The translations under genes were made by a program, and so were the position numbers. Of a DNA stretch of 64,000 bases, positions 19,278-30,313 are shown piece after piece (the stretch's first letter is position 1; each line of letters begins with the position of its first letter). The stretch spans positions 897,501-961,500 of the forward strand of contig NC_090163.1 of NCBI RefSeq assembly GCF_017916325.1. Direction: 5' to 3'. Below the pieces are notes generated by a model. The model ran no database searches. It saw only the letters and a program-made list of their open reading frames with translations, and was not told the origin of the DNA. The stretch comes from Leishmania martiniquensis (lineage: Eukaryota; Euglenozoa; Kinetoplastea; Trypanosomatida; Trypanosomatidae).

Positions 19278-21350
19278 ATGGATTGGGACAGACCAACTGG
19301 AAAACGGCGGCGTACGGATGAGGAGGAGGCATGCGAGGCGTTGGGCGGACTCCTGCGACAGACCGCCTCGCGGGCGATGGAACGGGTGCGCTTGCAGCGC
19401 CAGCAGCGCGGCTGGGAAAGCCAACTGACCGCTCTCTCCTCCTCCGCCGCGGCCGCGGTGGCGCGGAGTGTGAAGCCGATGGACGTTCTTGTCGTTCGGT
19501 TTTGCATGCACTACTTAGACTGCAGCAGGGTGGCCGCACCGAATCAGTTCGTGCGGCTTGCGCAGGAGGTCGTAACGTCGAGCATTGAGCGGGTGCTGGT
19601 GCCGCAGCTCTTCAGCCGAGACCGCAGCTCTCTTCCGGCGCTGTGCGAGAGTCTGGTCGCAGAGCACACCGCCGAGGACATACAGGTGACGGTGAAGGAA
19701 GTGTCTGAGTTCGTCGAGGCTCGCGGTGCGCTCGGTGCCTGGATCGCGGACGCGACGACCACTCGCGGTGATGACGACTGTGACGACGCGAGCGATTACG
19801 GCAGCGGATACGACGACCACTGGCGCTCGCGTGACCGCGACGGTGGCTCCTCCCGCTTCCGTAACGAGGAGGTCAAGGACGATGAGGATGACGGCAGACC
19901 GTCCAGCCCGCAGCCGGACGGTGAGGATTTCGCTCTGGCCACCACGCTGCATCAGGCCTGCGAGTTCTGGGTTCGGGTACATGCCTTTCTGAACTCCTTG
20001 TCGCTGCACAGCGCTCGCTTGCACGTCTTCGCAATGCCGCCGCGGTATGAGCGGGAGCTGCTGCTTCTCCTCTACGCTGTGACCCGCGGCGGTGGCGGCG
20101 ATGACGAGGCGCCGACTGAGATTGTGGCCCGTGGTGGCCACTCGGCGTTGCAGGGGGACAAAAGCAGCGGCGGCACGGCCACTTCTGGGGAGGGCGCGAC
20201 CCTCTCCTCGCCGGCCAGCGCAGCGGTTGCGAAGCCGGATAGGAAAGACAGCGTCAAGGAGGAGCCGATGTGGGACAGTGACGAGGATGTGGCGGCACAG
20301 GTGGTCAGTGTCAGCGGTGCGGACGAGGAAGCGGGCCAGGCGGAGGCGCTGACAGGTCCGCGCCAGCCGCAGCAGCTGTACAAGGCCTCCACTCTGCTTG
20401 CTGACGTGCTGGCGCTTTCTCGCTGCCCCGAAGTCTCCACAACGCCGCCTTCGCTGCCTTCCGGCGACGCTTCTGCTCCAGCTTCAATGCCGTCCCCGTC
20501 TTCATCCGCTCCGCGGATCAGTGCCGAAGCCATGCAGCGCCTCCGAGGGCTCAACTCGAACTTCTACAAGATGGTCTATGCGCGGCTCGGCGTGATGGTG
20601 GCGCGCGATCGCCTTCACCGCTTTGACCGTGTTTCCGCCGTCACGCCGCCCGCACTCACGGTGCAACAGCGCAACCTTCAAGAGCAGCTGATCCAGCAAG
20701 ATCAGCAGCGGCAGCACAAGGCAGACTTGGTGTCCGCGGCCTTTGGTATTCCCGGGCAGCCAGAGGCTGGGCTGCCGGCTGCCTACGTGCCGGACGATGC
20801 ATACTATGAGAAGCTCTTGCATCAGCAGCATGACACGATCGACGAGGACGAAGAGCTATACAAGGGTGAGGTAATGGACTACTATCTCTCCCACCCCAGC
20901 CGCCAAGGCTTCGCGTCGGGGTTGTCGTCGAGTTACTCGCGCTCCCGCTCACACCACAGCGGCGATGCGGCGCAGCTGATGAAGCCGCATCGCTTCTGCA
21001 AGGTCAAGACGGGCTTCACATGGACGCAGTACAACCGCACCCACTACGACAGTCGCACCAACCCACCGCCACGGACAGAGATGTGGTACGAGTTCACTCT
21101 CTTCTACCCAGCTCTCGCAAACACGAAACGCGACATGCGCCAGATCTTCCGCATCGAGGACACACCCGAGGGACCCAATGACCAGTACTGCCTCCTCGTC
21201 TTCAGCGTTGGCCCGCCGTACGCCGATGTAGCATACCGCATCCGCAAGAAGCAGTGGGACACGCGACGCGGCGGGGTGCGCATCAGCTTCGATCAGTACG
21301 GTCGCTATAAGCTCTTTTTCCGCTTTACCAACAGCAATTACCGACGCTGA
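19278..21350 (+). CDS. Cactin (spliceosome-associated protein)
   Basis: The protein has 690 residues. The last ~120 (from about residue 570) match the conserved cactin C-terminal domain closely: KVKTGFTWTQYNRTHYD, NPPP, YEFTLFYPAL, VGPPYADVAYRIRKKQWD, and the terminal LFFRFTNSNYRR correspond to human HTGFEWNKYNQTHYD, NPPP, FNIFYPDL, AGPPYEDIAFKIVNREWE and the RYRYRR end. The N-terminal half contains the helical cactin mid-domain region, interrupted by acidic and Gly/Ser-rich inserts. Family members are nuclear and associate with the spliceosome during late splicing steps. The N-terminus carries a basic nuclear-localisation-like patch (GKRRRTDEEE). The start is the first ATG; the frame opens earlier at a GTG (19218), inside the presumed 5' UTR. 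Confidence 0.9.
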   Translation: MDWDRPTGKRRRTDEEEACEALGGLLRQTASRAMERVRLQRQQRGWESQLTALSSSAAAAVARSVKPMDVLVVRFCMHYLDCSRVAAPNQFVRLAQEVVTSSIERVLVPQLFSRDRSSLPALCESLVAEHTAEDIQVTVKEVSEFVEARGALGAWIADATTTRGDDDCDDASDYGSGYDDHWRSRDRDGGSSRFRNEEVKDDEDDGRPSSPQPDGEDFALATTLHQACEFWVRVHAFLNSLSLHSARLHVFAMPPRYERELLLLLYAVTRGGGGDDEAPTEIVARGGHSALQGDKSSGGTATSGEGATLSSPASAAVAKPDRKDSVKEEPMWDSDEDVAAQVVSVSGADEEAGQAEALTGPRQPQQLYKASTLLADVLALSRCPEVSTTPPSLPSGDASAPASMPSPSSSAPRISAEAMQRLRGLNSNFYKMVYARLGVMVARDRLHRFDRVSAVTPPALTVQQRNLQEQLIQQDQQRQHKADLVSAAFGIPGQPEAGLPAAYVPDDAYYEKLLHQQHDTIDEDEELYKGEVMDYYLSHPSRQGFASGLSSSYSRSRSHHSGDAAQLMKPHRFCKVKTGFTWTQYNRTHYDSRTNPPPRTEMWYEFTLFYPALANTKRDMRQIFRIEDTPEGPNDQYCLLVFSVGPPYADVAYRIRKKQWDTRRGGVRISFDQYGRYKLFFRFTNSNYRR

Positions 21351-22281
21351 TGCCCCCCCTTTTCACAGGGGGGACATACAAAGGACGAACACTTCACGTT
21401 CGTGGTCTGTGCCTGCCTATCTGTGTGTATGCTTGTGCGTGTGTGTGCCCGCGCACCATTGACGGTCGGGGCCATGGACGCCTTCATAGCTTGCCTTCAT
21501 ACGTTTCCAACGTGTCGCTCGCAGGCGCAATCGGAGTAGGGGGAGGGGACGGTGGCCATGTAGTGATGATGGCGGCGGTAGCCGACCATGAAACAGCGAC
21601 TCGAACACGACGTTTCTCAGCCCTGCGGCGGGTAAACGGAAGAGGTGAGGGCACGTGCGCGCAGCCAACGGCGCGTGCCCTCCCCCACCCCGTCTCTCTC
21701 TCGCGCGCGCGAGCAGTGGTGCTCCACAGCTGTGCTGCGCACGTATAATGAAGCTGCTCGTTGTCTTTGTCCTCTCTCCCTCCCCCACCTCTTCTCCCGC
21801 TTCGGCTTCCTTTGTGTGCAATGCGCGCCGAATGCATGTGCGCGCGCGCGCAGCGACTACGCGACATCGCCAAGGGAAGCCGTGGAAGCAACAGCCAAAA
21901 TAAGCGTCTTTCAATACATTTTCACAGTGTGGGGCGAGGGCACCCGAGAACAGCAGTTGTGCCTCTATCCGCACATTCCTCCGCTCCCCCCCCTACACAC
22001 CCACACCCACACATATACCTCACACAGTCTGCCGCTTCATCTATTCATCCTTAGCTTTAGTAGCTTGCAGTGAGAAGTTGCCCGTCTATCGACTGCTGGT
22101 GAGCCGTTTGGCCGAGTGTCCTTTCCTCCTCTCTTTCCCACGCGTCTCTCCCTCTTCCACGTTTTACGTTGCTTCTGCGCGCCGCACATACTTCGCAGTG
22201 GGACTCCGCTGCAGAGAGTCTAAGGCAGGGCTCGCGCACCGTGACGCATATGCGTACGCTGACAACGGCGCTTCGCTCAAA
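21351..22281 (+). other. Intergenic region after cactin
   Basis: No gene is seen. A C-run/G-run hairpin (21353-21359 with 21368-21373) directly follows the cactin stop codon. The splice signal for the next gene is at about 22120-22198. Confidence 0.5.
22120..22198 (+). promoter_or_regulatory. Probable trans-splice acceptor for the 266-aa protein gene
   Basis: A C/T-rich tract at about 22120-22172 is followed by CTTCGCAG with AG at 22197-22198, 83 nt before the ATG at 22282. Confidence 0.55.
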
Positions 22282-23082
22282 ATGCTCCGCCTCACTTCCC
22301 TGACCTTGGTGGTCTTCCAGAACGCGTCTGCGCCGCGCGTGCTGAACAAGATGACGCCTGAACGCATGGAGCTGACTATGATGATCGTCAAGGAGCGCAA
22401 GAAGAAAGTGCGCTACCTCGGCAGCAGCTTCCAGTGCTTCAACGACCGTGTGCACCTGTTCAGTGCTCAGGGCGGTGTGCGCCGTGGCACCCGCTACATC
22501 ATCCAGACACACCACCACCGCGTTCAGTTTCGGCACCCCGCGCGCAACAACCGAAAGGTGGACGTTCGCACCGTGAAGATGGCCGGCGCGCAGTACGACT
22601 CCATCGGCAACTACACCCGCATGACGTGGGACAACTCTCTCTGCACGACAAACCTGATGAACGACCCCACCTTCAAGCAGCAGTTCAAGGACATGTCCAA
22701 GGAAGAGACGATCGGGATGCTAGAGGAGTGGGGGGTACGGTATGTGCTGCTGGACGAGATTCGAAAGCCCTCCTTGATGGACTGCAAGTACCACAAGCAC
22801 CGTTTATACGCGGACAAGTTCTCATGGTCGCCATTCCCAAAGACGAACCACATGCGTGGCGATGCTGAGTTTAAGTGGAAGGGCGACGAGCTGATCGCGT
22901 ACGACAACTATAACGCGCACGTGCAGCATCCCGCTCACTTCGGTAACAGTAGTAGGAGTGATGATGGCAAGAAGCAGGTGACTGCTCCAAAATCGTCTGG
23001 GGCAGCCGCAGGGTCGAAGAAGGGTGTGCCGGCAAGGCCGTGGTTCACTCCCACCGTGGTGGTTAGGAAGCCGAAGGCATAG
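22282..23082 (+). CDS. Protein of unknown function, possible mitochondrial protein
   Basis: The protein has 266 residues. I do not recognise the family. The N-terminus (MLRLTSLTLVVFQNASAPR) is short, hydrophobic and basic without acidic residues, as in many trypanosomatid mitochondrial leaders. The body is basic and aromatic (FQCFNDRVHLFSAQGG, RYIIQTHHHRVQFRH, MTWDNSLCTTNLM, then WGVRYVLLDEIRKPSLMDC), with a Lys/Ser/Gly-rich C-terminus. No cysteine-metal motif or membrane helix stands out. A mitoribosomal or mitochondrial RNA-binding role would fit the composition but is unsupported. The upstream open frame from 22078 lies over the splice signal, so the ATG at 22282 is preferred. Confidence 0.75.
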   Translation: MLRLTSLTLVVFQNASAPRVLNKMTPERMELTMMIVKERKKKVRYLGSSFQCFNDRVHLFSAQGGVRRGTRYIIQTHHHRVQFRHPARNNRKVDVRTVKMAGAQYDSIGNYTRMTWDNSLCTTNLMNDPTFKQQFKDMSKEETIGMLEEWGVRYVLLDEIRKPSLMDCKYHKHRLYADKFSWSPFPKTNHMRGDAEFKWKGDELIAYDNYNAHVQHPAHFGNSSRSDDGKKQVTAPKSSGAAAGSKKGVPARPWFTPTVVVRKPKA

Positions 23083-24664
23083 GGTGCCAAGGCCACCTTT
23101 ATCATGAAGAGGCTGACAATGGGAAAGATGTCGGACATGGTGTGTTTGTGTTTCGGTATTGGCGGTCACGAAGAGGTGGCACGGCGAGGAACGGCGTGCG
23201 CTCTTTCGCTGCCATGTGCTTCACCACTGTGTGTTGCGGCGCATCGCACCTCGTACTATACTGCTTCTCCTGTGCCCCTCTTCGTCTGAGACTCGCCCTT
23301 TCTCTTTTGCGGGCTGATGCAGATATATGAGTGCACGCTTGTGTGTGCGCGCTGCATTTGGCACGCTATCAGAGATTAGAGAGACGGAGGGGGGTGGGCG
23401 AAGGTGTGCTTCTATCCGTCGTGTTTGTTCTCTGCTTGCTCATGACTCGACTTCCCCCCCGCCCCCCGCGTCCTCTTCAGATTTTCATGCATCTTTTGTG
23501 CGCGTGTGCGTGGGTGAGTGGTGCTCAACTCGCTCGCACACGCACACCGCCCTTGGCGATGGTGCGTACATGACTCTGCTTGCCGATCGGCTGATAGGCG
23601 CACGTGTATCCATTTAGACAGGGTATCGTCATCATATGCAGAAGGAGGGGCGAGGGGGTGAAGACGCATTCGCGCCCATCCCCGCATATCGCCATGGGGA
23701 GGAGCAGCGGACGGCCAACGCCCACTGCGGTAGTGGGCGATCGCGGCGGCGGTTGTGTGCATCGTGCATGAATGCGTGTGCCGGCGCGTAAAGGGGATTC
23801 GATGCGAAGGGGGGAGGGGTATGTAAGAGGGGGGAGCACATGCGTGTGCGTGGGTGGGGATGGGGGCGGCGGCGTGGACTTGTGCGTCTTCGCATGAGCT
23901 GTGCATCCCGCCCCTTCCCCTATGCTAAGCCCTTTTTGTTTCGCACCTCCACAGTCCCCCCAGCATGCAGACTTTCCGCCTCTGACTGCTCTCATATATC
24001 CCCGCTGCTCGGGCGCCTCGACTCGGTGCTTCTCCGTGGGCACCGCACGTCCACAAGATTTGCTTTCGACACATCTGCTCCGCCGCGGCGACGGGCTACA
24101 GCCCCCCCGGGGCACGTGCCCCTTTCCCTGCCGGTGGCTCCTCGCGCAGATCTCGCCTCCGCAGCGCTTTCCCTTCTTTTCTTTCCCCGTCACCACCGAC
24201 ACATGTGCATCTCCGTCTCCTCTTTTGCCCCCCCTCCCCTCTTCACCATCTCTGGGTGCACCGTCCGGGCACCGGTGTGTCTCGCACTGTGAGCGCCGAT
24301 TTCTCTTCGCTGCTCACCGAAAGGACAAAGAGCAGAACGGGAGGACACCATTGTGAGGGAGCAGCAGATTGGAGTAGAGGACAGCCGATTCGGCACCTTT
24401 TCCCCACCTCCCATTGCCCAACGATCCTTCACGCGCCTGCAGCCGCACGGCGGAGTCGCAGCGGAGCGACTTGGGCGCTTACGAGAAAGAAGAGCGACAC
24501 AGCGTCGATGGGTGACCCTCTGCCACTCTCCCCCTCCCCCACCTCTTTCTTTCCCGTGCGGATCTGCTCGGGTCTGTGAGGGGAAGGCGCTCAGACACTT
24601 CTTGGGCGCTGCTTCTCTGCCTCTTTAGCTCTTCTTCCCTTGACAGGCACACCCGCTCTGCATC
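23083..24664 (+). other. Intergenic region between the two small-protein genes
   Basis: No supportable gene is present. The sequence is G-rich around 23,640-23,860 and C/T-rich before the next gene. A 7-bp stem (CGCCCAC / GTGGGCG) sits near 23,718. Open frames of about 150-225 codons here show no coding character. Confidence 0.5.
24612..24646 (+). promoter_or_regulatory. Probable trans-splice acceptor for the 244-aa protein gene
   Basis: A C/T tract at 24612-24640 leads to TGACAG, with AG at 24645-24646, only 19 nt upstream of the ATG at 24665. Confidence 0.6.
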
Positions 24665-25399
24665 ATGGCTCTCCGCGGCAGCAGCGTGCGGCTCGCGGCC
24701 ACGCCAGGCGTCGGCATCGCGCCAGAGACGACGCCGGTCAAGTACGTGCCGGAGATGCTGAACATTCAAAACGCGATGTGGTGGAACGGCCGCGGCAAAC
24801 CTCCCTACCGCTCAACCTACAACGAGAAATCGTGGCTGCAGAAGTCCAGGTGGGGCGCCTTCGCCAAGGGAAGCCGCCCCGTCATGCGCCAGCGCTACTC
24901 CGCTGCGGCGCTGAAGGAAGCGCTGGAGATGGTGCCGGAGGGGTTCGAGACGTGCGACGTGCCGCGCCCACCGCAGCGCATCCGGGCGCAGTCTGAGGGG
25001 ATTGTTGGACGCTGGTACACAAACTACTGGACCCTGCACTCGGTCCGCTATCAGTGCCAGCTTGCGGGGATCCAATGGCAGTTTGGCGAGCGGCAGCGGC
25101 CCCGCACGAACTACGACGAGCCGCACATGTACACCGATTTTGAGGAGACGAAGGCCATCCGTGACTACCGCAGCCGCTGGATCAACGTCAATCGCTCCCT
25201 CGTGGGTATGTCGAGGAGGATGAAGGAGGCAGAGGAGGAGACACGCTATCTGCAGTTCAAGAAGGTGCAGGACACCTTCTGGTCGAACAGGAAGGTTCTC
25301 GTGAACCGCATCAAGTCGATGCACAATCAAGGAACACTACATTCCGCAAAAGACCTGCCCATCAAGACAATCAACATCAAGGCGTTTCTAAAAGAGTAG
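24665..25399 (+). CDS. Protein of unknown function, possible mitochondrial (ribosome-associated?) protein
   Basis: The protein has 244 residues and is strongly basic. The N-terminus (MALRGSSVRLAATPG) is Arg/Ala/Ser-rich without acidic residues, a plausible mitochondrial leader. The body is rich in Trp, Tyr, Arg and Lys (MWWNGRGKPPYRSTY, GRWYTNYWTLHSVRYQCQ, YRSRWINVNRSL) and ends with a charged helix and NIKAFLKE. Such Trp/Arg-rich small proteins are common among kinetoplastid-specific mitoribosomal proteins, which is only an analogy. I cannot name a family. The start is secure because the splice AG lies 19 nt upstream. Confidence 0.78.
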   Translation: MALRGSSVRLAATPGVGIAPETTPVKYVPEMLNIQNAMWWNGRGKPPYRSTYNEKSWLQKSRWGAFAKGSRPVMRQRYSAAALKEALEMVPEGFETCDVPRPPQRIRAQSEGIVGRWYTNYWTLHSVRYQCQLAGIQWQFGERQRPRTNYDEPHMYTDFEETKAIRDYRSRWINVNRSLVGMSRRMKEAEEETRYLQFKKVQDTFWSNRKVLVNRIKSMHNQGTLHSAKDLPIKTINIKAFLKE

Positions 25400-27117
25400 C
25401 GCCAGGGGCTTGTGCCGTGCGCCTCTGATGAGCTTCTCCGCCAGCTCTCCTTCCCCTCCCCTCCCTGCGCAGCTCGTTGCCACTGGCGCTCACCCCACTC
25501 TTTTCTCCCTCTCATCTTGTGTTTATCTGCAGTGAAGAGCACAGCTGTAGATGTGGAGAGGGCCACTGCGCCAGTTGTTTGCGGTGATGCGGGAGGAAGA
25601 GGGTGAGGTAGTTGCTGCCTCATCGTAGCTCATGCACTGCTGCAAGGCAAACCGGTCGGCGGGGATATGCAGCGCGAGGGCTGCAGCTCTCCGTATCACA
25701 TGGCGACGCACCGCATCCGCCGTCTCCTCTCTGCCTTCTCCCCCTTTCCCTCCGTATCTGTGGTGGCCGCGGTTGCGATCGCTGCTGTCGCAGCGGGTGG
25801 CCACCGATGTCGTTGGTCGTTTGCTAGACGCTGTGATTCGAAGCTCACACGGTGTAAACAATGCCCTTCCCCCCCTCCCTCCTCACCCCCCAACTGTGTA
25901 CAACGTAGGGGGATGCGGACTGTGAGGGGGGGCGGGGGCAGGCAGGAGACTCGGCGTACAGTTGCTTGCGTAAGATGCATAAATGACTCTTTTCGTCTTG
26001 TGGCTGTCTGCTCTCTGATCAGTACCGCACGAACGGTTCCAGACTGCGACCCCAAGCACGCCCTCGCACACTCACTGGTGCCAAACTTCTCTGCCATCCT
26101 CTGCCTCCGCTCCTAGCAAGCGCCGTGAAGGTCGTTGGATGCGTCCATCACCACCACCAGCTCCACCATGCCGGGCACAGGTCAAGGTTTCTATGCTCTC
26201 CTCACCTTCGCCGCCCTGTCCCACACAATCTTGCGCCTTTCGGATTCCCTCTTGACAAGTGTGTCATTGCACTGCTGCACTCTATATACGCTCATACATG
26301 TATGCGAACACGCAGCACACAAGCCCCTCAAACTGGAAAAAAAGAAAAACGCCATCCATTCGCCGCAAGGGTCGAATTCAGAGGCGCCAATGCGTCATTG
26401 AATGGTATACTACATACCCCCCACCCTCCCACCCACAGTTATAAGCGTCTTCATTGCCTCCGCCTCAGCGTTGTTGTTTGCTTCGCCAGTCGCCCCCCTC
26501 CCCCCTTCGCTCGCTCTTCCCCCCTACTTCCCGCGTGCTTCGGTGTCCCGTACCGGTAGCTGCATGTGAGAGGGGGGGGCCACGCTTGGTACATTCGTTT
26601 ACCGCTTCCTTGCATACGCCTCTCTCTCTGACTGTGTCTCTATTTGTCGCTGCATCTCTGTCTTTACCAGCGTGCTGCTCTGTTCGTTGCTTTCTTCCCC
26701 TCCCCACGACCACCACCACCGCGCTTGTTGTCTTGCCTCTCACCTTCGCCACATTTGGTCGTGCGAAGCTCCTCCACACCACGTGGAGCTGCGAGTCATC
26801 GCTGTTGCGCTTCTCTTCGAATTTGCCTCTTTCCCTCTCTCTGTGTTGTGCGGCTGCTTGTCGCCGATCACCCCCCACCCCTCCTTCACCTCTCTCTTTC
26901 GCTTTCGTTGCGACTGCTGGCGCGTGGCGGTCGAAAGCCCTCGACGCACCCTTTGCTTCCCTCTTCTCGCCTCCTCTGCCCAGCACTACGCGCCACCCCA
27001 CTGGCTTCTATCGGCTTTTAGCTATCGGTCTGTGTGTGTGCCCCTGCTTGCTCTCGTGCATCCTGCGAGCTTCACCCCCACTACCCCCCTGGAAAGGACT
27101 GGGCAGGTGTTCCCAAC
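25400..27117 (+). other. Intergenic region before SHMT
   Basis: No supportable gene. The downstream half (26,450-27,090) is strongly C/T-rich. It contains long but non-coding-looking open frames that run into SHMT in other frames. The likely spliced-leader sites are AG at 27095-27096 or 27105-27106, 12-22 nt before the SHMT ATG. Confidence 0.55.
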
Positions 27118-28560
27118 ATGATTCGTGGTGCTTCGCTGCTCCTTCGGGGGTCTCCGGCCTCCACGCGCCATCGTCGACTTCCATCTCTGCCTGGCAACGT
27201 GTCGCTCAAGGACCACGACCCAGAGGTGCACCAGCTTATTCAAAAGGAGATGACCCGGCAGCTGGAAGGACTGGAGCTGATCGCGTCGGAGAACTTCACC
27301 TCCCGTGCGGTGCTCGAGTGCCTTGGGTCCATCCTCACAAATAAGTACGCAGAGGGTCTGCCTGGACACCGCTACTACGGCGGCACCGATGTCGTAGACG
27401 AAGTCGAGAGGTTGTGTATACGGCGCCTACTCGCAGCCTACCGCTTGGATGCGGCCGTGTGGGGTGTCAACGTACAGCCGTACAGCGGCTCGCCGGCTAA
27501 CCTGGCCCTCTACACTGCCCTGCTGCGCCCACATGACCGCCTGATGGGCCTGGACCTGCCGGCGGGCGGCCACCTTACGCACGGCTTCTACACCGCGACG
27601 AAGCGCATCTCAGCGTCCTCCATCTTCTTCGAGAGCCTTCCGTACTCTATCACGCCGGAGGGCTTCGTCGACTACGATCAGCTAGCGTACCTGGCGACTG
27701 TGTATAAGCCACGACTCATCATAGCCGGCGGCTCTGCCTACCCGCGCGACTGGGACTACAAACGCTATCGCGAAATCTGCGACAGCATCGGTGCCTACTT
27801 CATGGTGGACATGGCCCACTACTCCGGCCTGGTTGCCGCTCAAGAGCACAACGACCCGTTCGAGTACGCTGATGTCGTCACCTCGACTACCCACAAGACG
27901 TTGCGCGGGCCTCGATCTGGCATGATCTTCTTCCGGAAGGAGGTAAAGCAGGGTAAGACCACCGTGAACCTGGAGGAGGCCATCAACAACTCCGTCTTCC
28001 CTGGACTACAAGGTGGCCCGCACATCCACCAGATTGCCGCCTTGGCCACACAGCTGAAGGAGGTGTTGTCTCCGGAGTGGCGCGGCTACGTCAAGCAGGT
28101 GAAGGCGAATGCCAAGGCCTTGGCCGCTGCCCTCATGGAGGGTGGCGAAGTACTCGTTAGCGGCGGCACCGACAACCACCTTCTCCTCTGGAACCTTCGT
28201 CCGCACAACCTTACAGGCTCCAAGCTGGAGAAGCTGCTCGACATGGTCCACATCACAGTGAACAAGAACACCGTCACTGGCGATAAGAGCGCGCAGGCAC
28301 CGCACGGCATACGTCTTGGCACACCAGCTCTCACCACGCGCGGTTTTCTGGAGGAGGACTTCAGGCAGGTCGCCCAGTTCCTGATTCAGTCGGTGCAGCT
28401 CTCCAAGGAGGTGCAGAAGTGCGCCGGCTCCATGAAGCTCTCTGATTTCGTGAAGGCCGCCGAGAACTCGAAGGCGGTGCAGGAGTTGGCGGTGGAGGTG
28501 AAGGCGTTTGCGCGGCAATACCCGTACCCCGGCCTAGACAGCGCCTATCCCATTCAGTGA
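27118..28560 (+). CDS. SHMT: Serine hydroxymethyltransferase, mitochondrial type
   Basis: This 480-residue PLP enzyme interconverts serine plus tetrahydrofolate with glycine plus methylene-tetrahydrofolate. Diagnostic stretches are [11 protein letters not shown] near the N-terminus, [27 protein letters not shown], and the PLP-lysine motif [12 protein letters not shown], with the Schiff-base lysine at residue 260. The terminal region has the usual [12 protein letters not shown] motif. Residues 1 to about 20 ([20 protein letters not shown]) are basic and non-acidic, indicating mitochondrial import. Leishmania has a cytosolic and a mitochondrial isoform; the leader and genomic context suggest this is the mitochondrial one. 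The first ATG downstream of the splice AGs is used. The 28 residues of open frame upstream belong to the 5' UTR. Confidence 0.97.
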   Translation: MIRGASLLLRGSPASTRHRRLPSLPGNVSLKDHDPEVHQLIQKEMTRQLEGLELIASENFTSRAVLECLGSILTNKYAEGLPGHRYYGGTDVVDEVERLCIRRLLAAYRLDAAVWGVNVQPYSGSPANLALYTALLRPHDRLMGLDLPAGGHLTHGFYTATKRISASSIFFESLPYSITPEGFVDYDQLAYLATVYKPRLIIAGGSAYPRDWDYKRYREICDSIGAYFMVDMAHYSGLVAAQEHNDPFEYADVVTSTTHKTLRGPRSGMIFFRKEVKQGKTTVNLEEAINNSVFPGLQGGPHIHQIAALATQLKEVLSPEWRGYVKQVKANAKALAAALMEGGEVLVSGGTDNHLLLWNLRPHNLTGSKLEKLLDMVHITVNKNTVTGDKSAQAPHGIRLGTPALTTRGFLEEDFRQVAQFLIQSVQLSKEVQKCAGSMKLSDFVKAAENSKAVQELAVEVKAFARQYPYPGLDSAYPIQ

Positions 28561-30313
28561 CGCACCTCTCGAGAGTTGTGGCCGGTCTCTCTCTCTCTCT
28601 GAATGTGAAGCTGTGAGAGGTGAGGAGGATGTCTTCAGAGGCCGGCGTAGGAGGGCTCGGCTGCAGGTAGAGGCATGAGGGATAGGTGTTGAATGCGTGT
28701 GCGACGCAATCAAAGGTCTGTGCGGCGCCGCATCTCTTCTGTCCGTGGCACAAGGGTCGGGCGAAAGGGGCAGATGGGAATCGCAGGTGAACCGAGCAGT
28801 GGCGTAGGACTTAGCTACGGCGGCTGGATCGCACCGCGATGGACCGCGACCATAGTGCAGGTGAATTGAGCGGAGGGGGGGCACGCTCGCCAGTGCATGA
28901 CGTCTTGGCCAAGGGTTTTGCACCCCCCCTCTTTCCCTCCAAACTGCCTTGCTACGACCTCCCCCGTCGCTTCTCCAGGGTACCCCCTTTTTTTCGAGGT
29001 GGCCCTGTTGCGACTGGGCTCGTATGCGGGCCTTCGCCGGGGGACGTCGCAGGGGATGTGGGGGTGTAGGCGTGCGTGCGCAAATGGAAGCCGCCACGTT
29101 CCTCCCACCACGCACCTTCCCCCCGCCGCGTTTGCCTCTCCGTTTCACCTCCCCTCCACCGCGTACGAAAGCGCCAATGCTTTTTCTTCGGCTCTTTCTG
29201 TTTGCCAACACTGCCCGGGGCGAGGGGGGGCAGGGCGCCTGGCCAGTCACGTGATCGTCACGTGCCTGGCAGCTGTGCGTTACCACCCCTCCCCCCTCCC
29301 TCTCGCCACAGAAGTGTCCGTGGCGTACAGTCCCGTGTGCCTCTGCCGGCTGGCTCAAGTGCATGCGAATCGCAGCGTGGAGGGTAGTATAGGGCGACTG
29401 CGAGCGAGCGAGGGAACGACTCAGCTGTCCCGAGGAGGCGAAGTGTTGTCCTCCTTCGAAGTCCGATGTGCACTGACATACAGAGTGCCGCCCTTTCGTC
29501 TTTCGGCGCCCTTTTCGTTGGATTCACTCATGGGCATCGGCGCTGGGGGAGTGAAGACATGCGCGCACGCCTGCGCCGGTCTCTGTCACGCTGCGCGCGT
29601 GTCCTCGGCGCGAGTTTCTCTGCATGGCGGCGGCCACGCCGGTGGGGACATCGTATGAGTTTCGGCTTCGCCGGGGGCACCTGTCGCTGCCCTTGCCCCC
29701 CCTCTTTCCGTTCCTCCATCTATTTGTGTGGCCGCTTTGGCCCCCCAAAAAAGGAAAGCGGCTACGCATGACTGCGGAGGCTGTGTGTGTGTGTGTGGGA
29801 GAGAGAGGGCGCCGCACAGAGGCAGCACGCTGACAGCGACAGGAGAGAAGGAGGCGAAGACTTCCCGGCTGATGACACATATGCACACTGAATGCGACAA
29901 GCAAAAAAAATCTACTGGCCAGCAACATGACCGGAAGCCCTCTCATTCGACCACACACCGATTCGAAGGACTGAAGGTGAGAGGGCCACCGAGCGACATG
30001 GGCAGTCCGACAGGGCAGTTTTTGGCGCCTTTTCTTTTTGCATTGCTGCGCGAGTGCCAACTCAAACGCGCATACACGCCGACACCTCGCACGCACGCAC
30101 GCGCGCGCGCTTTCACCAACCCTCTTCCACCCACTGATGTCTCTCTCTCCCTCTCGGAGTGCTGCTTTCCCTTTTCTGCATTCGGTAGGCGCTCTCTCAC
30201 CACCGCCCCGTGCCTCGTCCACTGCTGCACCCCCGCCACGACCGTCTCTTCTTTTTACTGCCGCGCTGGTTCTTTTTTTTTTGATTGTACCGTTTGGCTG
30301 CCCCCGCGCGGAG
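28561..30313 (+). other. Intergenic region between SHMT and the patched-like gene
   Basis: No gene is supported. A 10-bp palindrome (CTCTCGAGAG, 28566-28575) lies a few bases after the SHMT stop. Open frames of 250-340 codons occur but have Cys/His/Pro/Ser-rich spacer composition. C/T tracts at about 30126-30180 (AG at 30187-30188) and about 30241-30282 could direct trans-splicing for the downstream gene. Confidence 0.5.

Noticed and set aside
26454..27344. 296-codon open frame upstream of and overlapping SHMT
   Set aside because: Overlaps SHMT in another frame and translates into Ser/Leu/Pro/Cys-rich sequence from the pyrimidine tract.
28897..29658. 253-codon ATG-initiated open frame downstream of SHMT
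   Set aside because: Composition (Cys/His/Ser/Pro, no domain pattern) fits spacer DNA; no clear splice signal ahead of it.
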